Source: an uncultured Clostridia bacterium
Lineage (GTDB): Bacteria; Bacillota; Clostridia; TANB77; CAG-508
DNA length: 53,634 bases
Direction: 5' to 3'
NCBI GenBank assembly: GCA_944391955.1
Contig: CALXVG010000007.1
Coordinates: 1-53,634, forward strand
A program made the position numbers and the translations under genes. The notes beneath the pieces were generated by a model that was not told the DNA's origin, made no database searches, and worked only from the letters and a program-made list of their open reading frames with translations. This document shows positions 25,461 to 33,496 of this stretch, piece after piece (position 1 is the first letter of the stretch; each line of letters starts with the position of its first letter).

Positions 25461-27638
25461 ATGTTTCAAAATATAATAAATAATGAAGAACAAAGTGAAC
25501 AAAATATTAATAGGAAAATACAATTTAAAAATTTATTTAAAATCAATGATATAGTTTTATATGCAATTGCTTTTTTGGTTTCAATGGTTGGGATTGATAA
25601 TGAACTAGCACCTTTTGGCCTAGCTATTTTTGCGGCAGCATGTAGTAACAGAATACCAATAGGAATTTTATATATTTTTATACTAGTGGGAACATTTATT
25701 GGCTTTGGTGTGAGTGGAGTATTAAGCTTTTTAATAACATCATTAATATTAATTGCAATGATGCTTATTTTCAGACCAAGAATAAAAGAAAATGATAGAA
25801 ATGAAATACAAAAATTAGGAATATATCTTGCAATTGCAACATTTGCAGTACAAGCAAGCAAAATGTTTTTTTCAATATTTTTAATATATGATTTAATTGT
25901 TAGTATAATGCTTGCAATTATTACATACATATTTTATAAAATCTTTTCAAACTCATTAATTGTAATAACAAAATATGGTATAAAAAAAGCATTTTCAATA
26001 GAAGAAGTAATGGGAGCAAGTTTGTTAATATCAATTGCTCTATGTGCATTTAGTAAATTACATATATTTGGACTTTCTATAACAAATATATTTAGTATAA
26101 TGATAGTATTATTCTTAGGTTGGAAAAATGGAATGCTTGTAGGAGGAACAGCAGGAATAACAATAGGAATGGTATTAGGAATTATTAATTCAGCAGAACC
26201 AATACTTGTTGCATCATATGCTATATCAGGTATGATTGCAGGAATATTAAACAAACTGGGTAAAATTGGTGTAATAATAGGTTTTTGCGTTGGAAATGCA
26301 ATACTTACATATGTTGCAAATGGTAATACAGTTCCAATAATAACAATAAGAGAAATATTAATAGCTTCACTAGGATTATTAGTAATACCTAAAAAAGTAA
26401 ATATAGATATAACTGAAATAATAAATACAAGAAAATGTTTACCAACAGCAGCGGGAAGATTAGAAGAAAAAAAGGAAACTGCAAATAAATTAAATAGTGT
26501 ATCAGAAACAATAATGGACATGGCAAACAGTTATAATGAAGCAGCACAAAAATCTTTAAAAGAAGAAAATATAGAAGATATAGCAAAAGAAAATTTTAAA
26601 GAAGAAGTTTTAGATAATTTAGGAGATATCTCTGAAAACCTATTATATGAAGATATTTTAACAAGTGCGGATGAAATATTAGATGAAACTTATGAATTAT
26701 TAAGAGAAAAAGACGAAATATCAGAAAATGAATTTATAAAAATATTAGAAAATGTTAAAAATTATAAATTGGCAATACCAGAAGAATCAACAGATATCAA
26801 TGCAATTATTAAAATACTAAATAATACATATAGAATAAACAAATTAAACACAATATGGAAACAAAAAGAAGCAAGTAATAAAAAAGTACTTGCAAACCAA
26901 TTGGGTGGAGTTTCAAAAGTAATATCATCAATAGCAGAAGACATAACCGAAGAGGAAAAAAAAACAGAAAAGGACAAGCCAGAATACAAATTAGTAGTGG
27001 GATGTTCAACTGCAACAAAACATAAAAGTGAAGTATCAGGAGATACTAATATAAGAACAAAGTTAAATGATGGGAAATACATGCTAGCAATTAGTGATGG
27101 CATGGGCTCAGGACAAGTAGCAAAAAAAAGCAGTACAACAGTAATTAAAATGCTTGAAAAACTGCTAAAAACAGGATTCGATAATGAGATTTCAATAGGA
27201 TTAATTAATTCTGCAGTAAACTTAAATTCAAATGAAGAGACATATGCTACAATAGATATTTCAATAATTGACTTAAATAAGGGAAACATAGAATTTGTAA
27301 AAAATGGCGCATGTCCAACATTTGTTAAATCAGGAAATAAAGTAGAAGTAATAAAAGCAGTTTCATTTCCGGCTGGAATATTGGACAAAATAGACATGGT
27401 AGTATATGATAAAGACTTAAAAGAAAATGATATAATTATAATGTGCAGTGACGGAATTATTGAATCAAATACAGAATATAAAAATAAGGAAATTTGGCTA
27501 AAAGAATTATTAGAAAATATTAGTACAAATGATGTACAAAAAATATCAGATATTATCTTGCAGGAATCTATAGATAACGGATATGGAATAGCAAAAGATG
27601 ATATGACAGTCATAGTTTCAAAAATAATGAAAGCATAA
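25461..27638 (+). CDS. spoIIE: Stage II sporulation protein E (SpoIIE phosphatase)
   Basis: A 725-aa protein. The N-terminal half has about ten membrane segments (residues about 28-310), a central regulatory helical region (about 320-500) and a C-terminal PP2C-type phosphatase with the metal motifs AISDGMGSGQVAKKSS (about 544-559) and IIMCSDGIIE (about 656-665). SpoIIE dephosphorylates SpoIIAA and so activates sigma-F in the forespore, and helps place the polar septum. It is about 100 residues shorter than B. subtilis SpoIIE, mainly in the central region. Start ATG 25461 after AAAGGTGG. Confidence 0.95.
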   Translation: MFQNIINNEEQSEQNINRKIQFKNLFKINDIVLYAIAFLVSMVGIDNELAPFGLAIFAAACSNRIPIGILYIFILVGTFIGFGVSGVLSFLITSLILIAMMLIFRPRIKENDRNEIQKLGIYLAIATFAVQASKMFFSIFLIYDLIVSIMLAIITYIFYKIFSNSLIVITKYGIKKAFSIEEVMGASLLISIALCAFSKLHIFGLSITNIFSIMIVLFLGWKNGMLVGGTAGITIGMVLGIINSAEPILVASYAISGMIAGILNKLGKIGVIIGFCVGNAILTYVANGNTVPIITIREILIASLGLLVIPKKVNIDITEIINTRKCLPTAAGRLEEKKETANKLNSVSETIMDMANSYNEAAQKSLKEENIEDIAKENFKEEVLDNLGDISENLLYEDILTSADEILDETYELLREKDEISENEFIKILENVKNYKLAIPEESTDINAIIKILNNTYRINKLNTIWKQKEASNKKVLANQLGGVSKVISSIAEDITEEEKKTEKDKPEYKLVVGCSTATKHKSEVSGDTNIRTKLNDGKYMLAISDGMGSGQVAKKSSTTVIKMLEKLLKTGFDNEISIGLINSAVNLNSNEETYATIDISIIDLNKGNIEFVKNGACPTFVKSGNKVEVIKAVSFPAGILDKIDMVVYDKDLKENDIIIMCSDGIIESNTEYKNKEIWLKELLENISTNDVQKISDIILQESIDNGYGIAKDDMTVIVSKIMKA

Positions 27639-27653
27639 ATATTTTATGAATAA

Positions 27654-27698
27654 GAACTCAATATTAGAGAAACCTAATATTGAGTTCTATATTTTTAC
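27654..27698 (+). terminator. Terminator of spoIIE
   Basis: A 14-bp perfect stem GAACTCAATATTAG (27654-27667) / CTAATATTGAGTTC (27674-27687) followed by TATATTTTT. Confidence 0.9.
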
Positions 27699-27722
27699 AA
27701 CTATGAAATGGAGGAAATTTTG

Positions 27723-27968
27723 ATGAAAATGATATTAATGAAAAGTGCAAATGATAATAAAAGCTATAGAATATTTGAAAAATTGGGAATAGATACATGC
27801 AGATTAGAAGACTTGGAAAAAACAGATGAAAAATTAACAGAATTTGTAAAAGAAAAATATACAACAATTATAATGACAAATGAAGTGGCAAGCTTTTCTC
27901 AGAGTATTATAAAAAAATATAAAAAAAGTGAAAATATCAATATACTTATAACTCCTACAAAATTATAA
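27723..27968 (+). CDS. Small protein resembling V-type ATPase subunit F
   Basis: An 81-aa protein with an alternating alpha/beta pattern: MILMKSANDNKSYRIFEKLG, then TTIIMTNEVASFSQSIIKKYKK and the terminal strand NINILITPTKL. This layout (strand, regulatory helix, strand) recalls V/A-ATPase subunit F (NtpF), in which the segment corresponds to IIxITxxIA. No other ATPase subunits lie in the window, so it is either an orphan paralogue or only fold-similar. Start ATG at 27723, 8 nt after GGAGG; an in-frame ATG at 27708 precedes that site. Confidence 0.5.
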   Translation: MKMILMKSANDNKSYRIFEKLGIDTCRLEDLEKTDEKLTEFVKEKYTTIIMTNEVASFSQSIIKKYKKSENINILITPTKL

Positions 27969-28039
27969 TTTTTAAATCATAAGTAATTTATGAATAAATA
28001 AGAAATATATGGAAATAATTAACTTAAGGAGAGATGTTC

Positions 28040-28369
28040 ATGAATACTATAAATCAAATGAAAAACATGGTAGTTCTTAGAAATTTACCTTCAAACATAA
28101 TAGAAGAAGCATTTGTTATACTTAAACCAAACAAAAAAGTACGAATAATAAACACAAAAGAAGATACAGAAGAAAAATCCGGAGACTATATAATAAAAGA
28201 AGCTGAAATGATTATAACTAATTATATAACAGATGTAGACAAGGAAAATAGAATAAAAAACAATACAATAAAACAAATTGAACATAAATACAAAAAACTT
28301 AAGAAAATTAATACTGTAATTTCAATTTTATTTGCTATAACAATTATATTTGGGATACTTGTAAAATGA
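28040..28369 (+). CDS. Uncharacterised tail-anchored small protein
   Basis: A 109-aa protein not recognised. The N-terminal about 85 residues are polar (begins MNTINQMKNMVVLRNLPSNI), with a short beta-like stretch IEEAFVILKPNKKVRI. A C-terminal membrane segment (about residues 89-107) follows a basic KYKKLKK run, leaving almost nothing outside, which suggests tail anchoring with the main domain in the cytoplasm. Start ATG at 28040 after AAGGAGAG; the ATG at 28034 abuts that site. It sits between spoIIE and the spoIVFA-like gene, so a sporulation role is possible by context. Confidence 0.65.
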   Translation: MNTINQMKNMVVLRNLPSNIIEEAFVILKPNKKVRIINTKEDTEEKSGDYIIKEAEMIITNYITDVDKENRIKNNTIKQIEHKYKKLKKINTVISILFAITIIFGILVK

Positions 28370-28386
28370 AAATATAAATATGTTCT

Positions 28387-28428
28387 AAAACCTCTTTTTT
28401 GAGAATAAACTTCCAAAAAGGAGGTTTT
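28387..28428 (+). promoter_or_regulatory. Hairpin that buries the ribosome-binding site of the SpoIVFA-like gene
   Basis: AAAACCTCTTTTTT (28387-28400) pairs over 14 bp, with one G-U, with AAAAAGGAGGTTTT (28415-28428). The 3' arm contains the AGGAGG that serves the ATG at 28432, and the hairpin is followed by CTT, so it may both stop upstream transcripts and block translation of read-through RNA. Confidence 0.6.
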
Positions 28429-28431
28429 CTT

Positions 28432-29310
28432 ATGGAAAGAGTATTAAGTCCAGATGAAAAAATAAGAAGGGCAGAAGAAATATACTTAAGACGTGTACAA
28501 AATGGAACAGCAAGTAGAGTAACAAGAGTGAATGTAGAAAATAAAAGAAAAAATACATATATCAAAAAAATGTGTATACAGTTTGTAATATGTTTAGCTA
28601 TATATATAATGTTTTATTCAATAAAAAATAGTAGTGAAATAATACCTCAAAATATAACAAATAAAATCAATGAGATATTACACTATGATATTAATATAGA
28701 AGCTTTACAAGGCAAGATAAATACTTACATTATAGAATTAAATGGAAAAACTGAGAACGAAAAAGAAGAAAAAAAAGAAGGTGAAAATACTTTGATACAA
28801 GAAACCCTGGGTGTAACAGAAAACTTAGAAAATAACGAAAATTCAATATCAGATGTTACAGAAGAAATCCAACCTGTAGAAGAGGCAAGCAGTGTAGACC
28901 AAATGCAAATAGATGCAGAATATATAAAAGCAAATTATTCATTTATAAAACCATTAGAAGGGCAAATAACTTCTAGATTTGGACTAAGAGAAAATGTAGA
29001 ACCAAAATATCATACTGGAATTGATATTGCAGAAGACCAAGGAACAATAATATATGCGGCAATGGAGGGAACTGTAGAATTAGTATCAGGAGAAGGAAGT
29101 TATGGAAATCATTTTAAAATAACAAATGGAGAAGTAACAACATTATACGCACATTGCAAAACAGTATATGTAAAAGAAGGAGACTATGTAAAGCAAGGAG
29201 AAAAAGTGGCAGAAGTAGGGGAAACAGGAAATGCCACAGGACCACATTTACATTTTGAAATAATAAGAAATGGACAATTAGTGAATCCAGATTTAGTATT
29301 AGAATTTTAG
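28432..29310 (+). CDS. spoIVFA: M23 peptidase-domain membrane protein, SpoIVFA-like
   Basis: A 292-aa protein. A basic cytoplasmic region is followed by a membrane segment (about residues 46-64), a charged linker, and a LytM/M23 domain (about 165-290). Next to spoIVFB this is best read as SpoIVFA, which holds the SpoIVFB protease inactive in the outer forespore membrane. Unlike a degenerate inhibitor domain, the zinc ligands look complete: HTGID (about 194-198), YAHC (about 239-242) and HLHFE (about 271-275). It could therefore be an active endopeptidase of the SpoIIQ/SpoIVFA kind. Start ATG at 28432 after AGGAGG; that site lies in a stable hairpin. Confidence 0.75.
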   Translation: MERVLSPDEKIRRAEEIYLRRVQNGTASRVTRVNVENKRKNTYIKKMCIQFVICLAIYIMFYSIKNSSEIIPQNITNKINEILHYDINIEALQGKINTYIIELNGKTENEKEEKKEGENTLIQETLGVTENLENNENSISDVTEEIQPVEEASSVDQMQIDAEYIKANYSFIKPLEGQITSRFGLRENVEPKYHTGIDIAEDQGTIIYAAMEGTVELVSGEGSYGNHFKITNGEVTTLYAHCKTVYVKEGDYVKQGEKVAEVGETGNATGPHLHFEIIRNGQLVNPDLVLEF

Positions 29311-29322
29311 GAGTTGATAAAT

Positions 29323-29955
29323 GTGATAATAACAGTAAATATTCAAATATTTATCATAGTAATAATTTTAATTTTAACTAACCAAATAAAAATATATACT
29401 GCACTCATGATATTTGCTTTAATACATGAACTTGCACATATGTTTACTGGAATAGCATTAAAATTAAAACCGAAAGAACTAAAAATAAATCCACTAGGTA
29501 TAAGCATACAATTTGAAGCATATGAGCAAAGCGAAAAGAAAAATATGTTAGTAGCAATTAGTGGACCATTGTTAAATATAATTATTGCAATAATATGTGC
29601 ATTCTTAAATATACCTCAAGAAACTAAAGAACTAATAATATATTCAAATATATTACTAGGAATTTTTAATTTATTACCAATATATCCATTAGATGGTGGA
29701 AGATTATTAAAAGCAGTACTTAGAAATAAGTACAACTTCAGAGAAACAGATAAAATTACAAATCAAATTACAAATATTATAGTTATTGGATTAACTGCAG
29801 TTTCAAGTATTATAGTACTTATATATCACAATATAGGATTATTATTATTGCTATTATATATATGGATTTTAAACATTAAAGAAAACAAAAAATACATATT
29901 AAAAACAAGAGTATATAATGCAATTTATTCAAAAGATATTGACAAAAATTCATAA
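29323..29955 (+). CDS. spoIVFB: Stage IV sporulation protein FB, site-2 protease (M50)
   Basis: A 210-aa intramembrane zinc metalloprotease. HELAH is at about residues 36-40 (ALIHELAHMFTG) and the third ligand in YPLDGGRLLKAVL (about 121-133), with five to six membrane segments. In B. subtilis SpoIVFB cuts pro-sigma-K in the mother cell. It lacks the C-terminal CBS domain of the B. subtilis enzyme (288 aa), ending soon after the last membrane segment. Start chosen as GTG 29323, 9 nt after GGAG; a TTG at 29314 abuts the site. The stop of the spoIVFA-like gene is 12 nt upstream. Confidence 0.88.
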   Translation: MIITVNIQIFIIVIILILTNQIKIYTALMIFALIHELAHMFTGIALKLKPKELKINPLGISIQFEAYEQSEKKNMLVAISGPLLNIIIAIICAFLNIPQETKELIIYSNILLGIFNLLPIYPLDGGRLLKAVLRNKYNFRETDKITNQITNIIVIGLTAVSSIIVLIYHNIGLLLLLLYIWILNIKENKKYILKTRVYNAIYSKDIDKNS

Positions 29956-29998
29956 AACAAATAAAATAAATACAGATTACCAAAGAAGGGGTAGAGAA

Positions 29999-30442
29999 GT
30001 GAGAAAAATTAATTTAAAATCTCAAAAAGGGATAACTTTAATAGTACTTATTATGACTCTAATGATTTTATCAGTTCTAGCATCAGTATCAATTATAAAG
30101 TATGACTCAGGAATGGATGTTAGAAATTATAATTACATGTGTGCGGATATAGAATTATTAGAAGACAAAATCTTAGTATACTATAATAATTATGGATTTC
30201 TACCAACAAAAGGTTCAGCAATAGTTAATATAAAAAGTATGCTAGGAGGACAAGCAAGTAGTAGGGATAATGACAATTATTATCAGATAGATGTAACTGG
30301 ATTGGATAATATAACTCTCAATTATGGTGGAGGAGATTTATCAAATAAAAATATATATGTTATAAACGAACAAAGTCATAAGGTATATTATCTAAAAGGA
30401 GTTGTTTTTGAAGGACAAACATATTATGCACCATTTGATTAG
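29999..30442 (+). CDS. Type IV pilin-like protein next to spoIVFB
   Basis: A 147-aa protein with the prepilin signature: basic leader ending KSQKG, then ITLIVLIMTLMILSVLASVS. Position +5 after the expected cleavage is Val, not Glu. The soluble part contains DIELLEDKILVYYNNYGFLP, as in pseudopilins that begin with a long helix, and a beta-rich end with no disulfide. Start GTG at 29999 after AAGGGG; the frame is open further upstream to 29918, overlapping spoIVFB, but without a good site there. It lies 43 nt behind spoIVFB, far from the pilus operon. Confidence 0.65.
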   Translation: MRKINLKSQKGITLIVLIMTLMILSVLASVSIIKYDSGMDVRNYNYMCADIELLEDKILVYYNNYGFLPTKGSAIVNIKSMLGGQASSRDNDNYYQIDVTGLDNITLNYGGGDLSNKNIYVINEQSHKVYYLKGVVFEGQTYYAPFD

Positions 30443-30447
30443 AATTA

Positions 30448-30478
30448 AAAAAGCGAAGAGTGAATCTCTTCGCTTTTT
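30448..30478. terminator. Bidirectional terminator between the pilin-like gene and dapB
   Basis: AAAAAGCGAAGAG (30448-30460), loop TGAAT, CTCTTCGCTTTTT (30466-30478), with A and T runs in both directions. Confidence 0.9.
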
Positions 30479-30484
30479 AGATTG

Positions 30485-31216
30485 TTATATATTGTTAGCA
30501 TTAACTAAATCATTCATATCATATAAACCGTTTTTTTGATTTACAATAAATCCAGCAGCCTTTATAGCACCTTTTGCAAAAACACTTCTAGAGTTAACTG
30601 TGTGTGAAATTTCTAGGCTTTCATTATCTCCAAAGAAAAATACAGAATGTTTGCCAACTTCAGTACCACCACGAACAGAATGAATTCCAATTTCTTTTTT
30701 ATCTCTAGGTTGCTTTTTGCTATGTCTATCAAATTCATAATGCATAGAATTATCTAAAGATTTATTTATACCATTAGCTATCATCAGTGCTGTTCCACTA
30801 GGAGCATCTACTTTTCTATTATGATGAACTTCAACAATTTCAATATCAGAATCATTCAAAACAGGTGCAAGTTTAGAAACTAAGGAAATAAACAAATTAG
30901 TTTCATAAGACATGTTTGAAGATTTAAAAATTGGTATTTCCTTTGCAGTGTCTTTTATAATTTTTTCTTGCTCGTCAGTAAAGCCTGTAGTAGCTATAAC
31001 AATAGGAACTTTATTTGCTTTGGCATAATCTAAAATATTCATAGCAGCAGAAGGGGTAGAAAAATCAATTATAACATCTGGCACACCAGGAATATCTGAA
31101 ATAGAGCTATTTCTATCAAAACCAAAGAAAAAACTATAATTTTCAGAAAAAGTTATTTGATTAAGAACTTCTTTTCCCATTTGGCCACCACAACCATTTA
31201 TTAATACATTAATCAT
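30485..31216 (-). CDS. dapB: 4-hydroxy-tetrahydrodipicolinate reductase
   Basis: A 243-aa NAD(P)H-dependent reductase in lysine/diaminopimelate synthesis. Visible are the Rossmann motif NGCGGQMGKEV (about residues 7-17), the catalytic EVHHNRKVDAPSGTAL (about 128-143) and the substrate-site IHSVRGGTEVGKH. It is cotranscribed behind dapA (1 nt apart). The product also feeds the dipicolinate route, whose subunit DpaB is encoded at 48024. Confidence 0.96.
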   Translation of the reverse strand: MINVLINGCGGQMGKEVLNQITFSENYSFFFGFDRNSSISDIPGVPDVIIDFSTPSAAMNILDYAKANKVPIVIATTGFTDEQEKIIKDTAKEIPIFKSSNMSYETNLFISLVSKLAPVLNDSDIEIVEVHHNRKVDAPSGTALMIANGINKSLDNSMHYEFDRHSKKQPRDKKEIGIHSVRGGTEVGKHSVFFFGDNESLEISHTVNSRSVFAKGAIKAAGFIVNQKNGLYDMNDLVNANNI

Positions 31217-31217
31217 A

Positions 31218-32108
31218 TTATATCTCTCCTATATTCAAATTTTTTAAAGCTTTTCGCACTTTTTCTTTACCAGAATCAGAAAGTTCAACTAAAGGTAGTC
31301 TAGGGATTCCGGCATTAAAACCAATCATATTTAGAGCAGCTTTTACAGGTATTGGGTTTACTTCACAAAACATAGCAGAAGTAAATTCCAAAGTATCCAA
31401 TTGTAACTTAGTTGCTTCAGTATTATTTCCATTAAAAAAGTACTCTGTCATATTATGAACAGTTTTAGGAATAACATTTGATATTACAGAAATAACACCT
31501 AATCCGCCTAAAGAAAGTACAGGTAAAATTTGGTCATCATTTCCAGAATAAATATGTAAATTATCTCTACAAAGTGCAGCAATTTTAGCAACTTGAGATA
31601 AATCACCACTAGCTTCTTTTACTGCAACAATATTATCAACTTTAGACAACTGTAAACAAGTTTCTGGTGTAATATTTAAACCAGTTCTACTTGGAACATT
31701 ATACATAATAATTGGCAATTTAACTGATTTTGCAATAGCTGTATAATGTGCAACAAGTCCAGCTTGTGTAGTTTTGTTGTAATATGGAGTTACAATTAAA
31801 AGAGCATCTGCACCTATTTTTTCTGCATATTGAGAAAGTTCAATAACAGATTTAGTGCAATTTCCACCAGTACCAGCTATAATTGGAATTCTTTTATTTG
31901 CTACTCTAATAGCAAATTCAATAGCTGATTTTTTTTCTTCTAAACTCATTGTAGAAGATTCTCCGGTAGTACCACAAACTATAATACTATCAGCACCATT
32001 AGAAATTTGAAATTCGATTAATTTTCCAAATTCTTCAAAATTAATCCCGTCATTAGTAAATGGGGTAACAATGGCTGTTCCACAGCCTTTAAAAATAATA
32101 TTTTTCAT
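31218..32108 (-). CDS. dapA: 4-hydroxy-tetrahydrodipicolinate synthase
   Basis: A 296-aa class I aldolase-type enzyme joining pyruvate and aspartate semialdehyde. Motifs: CGTTGESSTMS (about residues 44-54), the catalytic Tyr in IMYNVPSRTG and the Schiff-base lysine in VAVKEASGDL (about 162-171). Start ATG at 32108 after CAGGAGGAAA. First gene of the dapA-dapB unit, divergent from rpsF. Confidence 0.97.
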   Translation of the reverse strand: MKNIIFKGCGTAIVTPFTNDGINFEEFGKLIEFQISNGADSIIVCGTTGESSTMSLEEKKSAIEFAIRVANKRIPIIAGTGGNCTKSVIELSQYAEKIGADALLIVTPYYNKTTQAGLVAHYTAIAKSVKLPIIMYNVPSRTGLNITPETCLQLSKVDNIVAVKEASGDLSQVAKIAALCRDNLHIYSGNDDQILPVLSLGGLGVISVISNVIPKTVHNMTEYFFNGNNTEATKLQLDTLEFTSAMFCEVNPIPVKAALNMIGFNAGIPRLPLVELSDSGKEKVRKALKNLNIGEI

Positions 32109-32226
32109 ATAATTTCCTCCTGAGTAGGAAATAGTAGCAGAAATATAGTCATAATTTTGCTGTCAATATTATATGACAAAATTAAAAATAATGGAAGAGG
32201 GAAAGGCAAAATATTTTCAAAACATC

Positions 32227-32286
32227 TTGAATTTTCAGTAAAAATATGGTAAAATAGCAATGTTTGAAAAATAGCATTGCTATTTT
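32227..32286 (+). promoter_or_regulatory. rpsF operon promoter with a 12-bp inverted repeat over its -10
   Basis: TTGAAT (32227-32232), 17 bp, TAAAAT (32250-32255). AAAATAGCAATG (32251-32262) is an inverted repeat of CATTGCTATTTT (32275-32286). The start site is expected near 32262, so the left arm would mostly not be transcribed if this promoter is used; the repeat might then be an operator. If RNA comes from further upstream, it would form a terminator-like leader hairpin instead. Confidence 0.55.
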
Positions 32287-32344
32287 AATCCTTACTCATA
32301 TTATTTGGGCAATATGGGTTATAAACCAAAGGGAGGTGGAAATA

Positions 32345-32629
32345 ATGAATAAATACGAAAGTGTTGTCATTGTTAATCCAAATTTAGAGGAAGAAAGCAT
32401 AAAAGCTGTAATAAATAAATTCTCTGATTTAATTAATACTGACGGAAAAGTAAATTCTGTAGAAGAATTAGGAAAAAGAAAACTAGCATATGAAATTAAA
32501 AAACAAAAAGAAGGATTCTATATAGTATTTAAATTCGAAGCAAATCCTACACTAATCTCTGAATTAGAGAGAAACTACAGAATAGCAGATGAAGTTATTA
32601 AGTTCATCGTAGTTAAAGAGGAGGAGTAA
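32345..32629 (+). CDS. rpsF: 30S ribosomal protein S6
   Basis: A 94-aa small-subunit protein that pairs with S18. NKYESVVIVNPNLEEES at the N-terminus and ELGKRKLAYEIKKQKEGFYIVFKF are diagnostic. Start ATG at 32345 after GGGAGGTGG. First gene of the standard rpsF-ssb-rpsR unit. The frame stays open upstream to 32264, but that part overlaps the leader and has no site. Confidence 0.97.
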   Translation: MNKYESVVIVNPNLEEESIKAVINKFSDLINTDGKVNSVEELGKRKLAYEIKKQKEGFYIVFKFEANPTLISELERNYRIADEVIKFIVVKEEE

Positions 32630-32632
32630 TAA

Positions 32633-33058
32633 ATGAACAAAGTAATTTTAATGGGTCGTTTAACAAGAGACCCAGAAGTAAGATATACAACAAATACAAA
32701 TACTTTGGTAGCTAGTTTTTCTTTAGCTGTAAATAGAAGATTTGCAAAACAAGGTGAAGAAAGACAAGCAGACTTTATTAACGTAGTAGCTTGGAACAAA
32801 ACTGGAGAATTTTGCAGTAAATGGTTTAAAAAAGGTCAACAAGTAGGCGTTATAGGAAGATTACAAACTAGAAACTGGGAAGACGAAAATAAAGTAAAAC
32901 ATTATGTAACAGAAGTTATTGCAGAAGAAGCATACTTTGCAGACACAAAAAGAGAAAATGGTGGAGCTGGTGTAGATAGCTTTGAAAATACTTTTGGAAA
33001 TAGTGTATCAGAAGCTTCAGAATTTTCAGTTCAAGCTGACGATGAACTACCATTCTAA
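32633..33058 (+). CDS. ssb: Single-stranded DNA-binding protein
   Basis: A 141-aa SSB: OB-fold MNKVILMGRLTRDPEVRYT to about residue 105, a short linker, and the acidic tip DDELPF that docks partner proteins. Start ATG at 32633, 3 nt after rpsF, with GGAGG in the end of rpsF. The linker is shorter than in many Firmicutes. Confidence 0.97.
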   Translation: MNKVILMGRLTRDPEVRYTTNTNTLVASFSLAVNRRFAKQGEERQADFINVVAWNKTGEFCSKWFKKGQQVGVIGRLQTRNWEDENKVKHYVTEVIAEEAYFADTKRENGGAGVDSFENTFGNSVSEASEFSVQADDELPF

Positions 33059-33086
33059 GTCATATTTGGAAGGAGGATTATAAAAA

Positions 33087-33383
33087 ATGGCAGATAGAAA
33101 ATCAAATAGCAAAAATAATAAGAAAAAAAGATATAATGGAAATGCAGACGAAGATTTCAATCCAAAGTTTAGAAAAATAAGAAAAAAAGTTTGCTCAATG
33201 TGTGCAAACAAAGAATTAGTATTAGACTATAAAAATTACGATCAAATGAAAAAATTCGTAAATGAAAAAGGTAAAATACTACCAAGAAGAGCAACAGGAG
33301 CATGTGCTAAACATCAAAGAGAAATCACACAAGCTGTAAAAAGAGCAAGACATATCGCAATATTACCATACACACAAAACTAA
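33087..33383 (+). CDS. rpsR: 30S ribosomal protein S18
   Basis: A 98-aa S18 with the conserved [29 protein letters not shown] in part. It has a lysine-rich N-terminal extension of about 28 residues and cysteines CSMC plus C-x-x-H, the zinc-binding (C+) form. Start ATG at 33087 after GGAGGA. Ends the rpsF operon before a terminator. Confidence 0.97.
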   Translation: MADRKSNSKNNKKKRYNGNADEDFNPKFRKIRKKVCSMCANKELVLDYKNYDQMKKFVNEKGKILPRRATGACAKHQREITQAVKRARHIAILPYTQN

Positions 33384-33390
33384 TTTGTAT

Positions 33391-33426
33391 TAAAAAACGC
33401 AAGGGAAGAAAACCTTGCGTTTTTTG
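33391..33426 (+). terminator. Terminator of the rpsF operon
   Basis: AAAACGCAAGG (33393-33403), loop, CCTTGCGTTTT (33412-33422), followed by TTTTTTG. Confidence 0.9.
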
Positions 33427-33496
33427 TTTTGCCATGACACCATTAATTATAAATAAGAATATACTAAAAATAGATAAGTTTATAGGAGGAATTGTT

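Noticed and set aside
25934..26521. Long minus-strand open frame (195 codons) opposite spoIIE
   Set aside because: Antisense shadow of membrane-segment codons; no start signals.
26762..27613. Long minus-strand open frame opposite spoIIE (283 codons)
   Set aside because: Mirror of the spoIIE coding frame; composition is typical of an antisense shadow and it has no ribosome-binding site.
33427..33496. Riboswitch (TPP or similar) in front of the ABC importer
   Set aside because: Only about 70 nt separate the rpsR terminator from the start, with no conserved riboswitch core visible.
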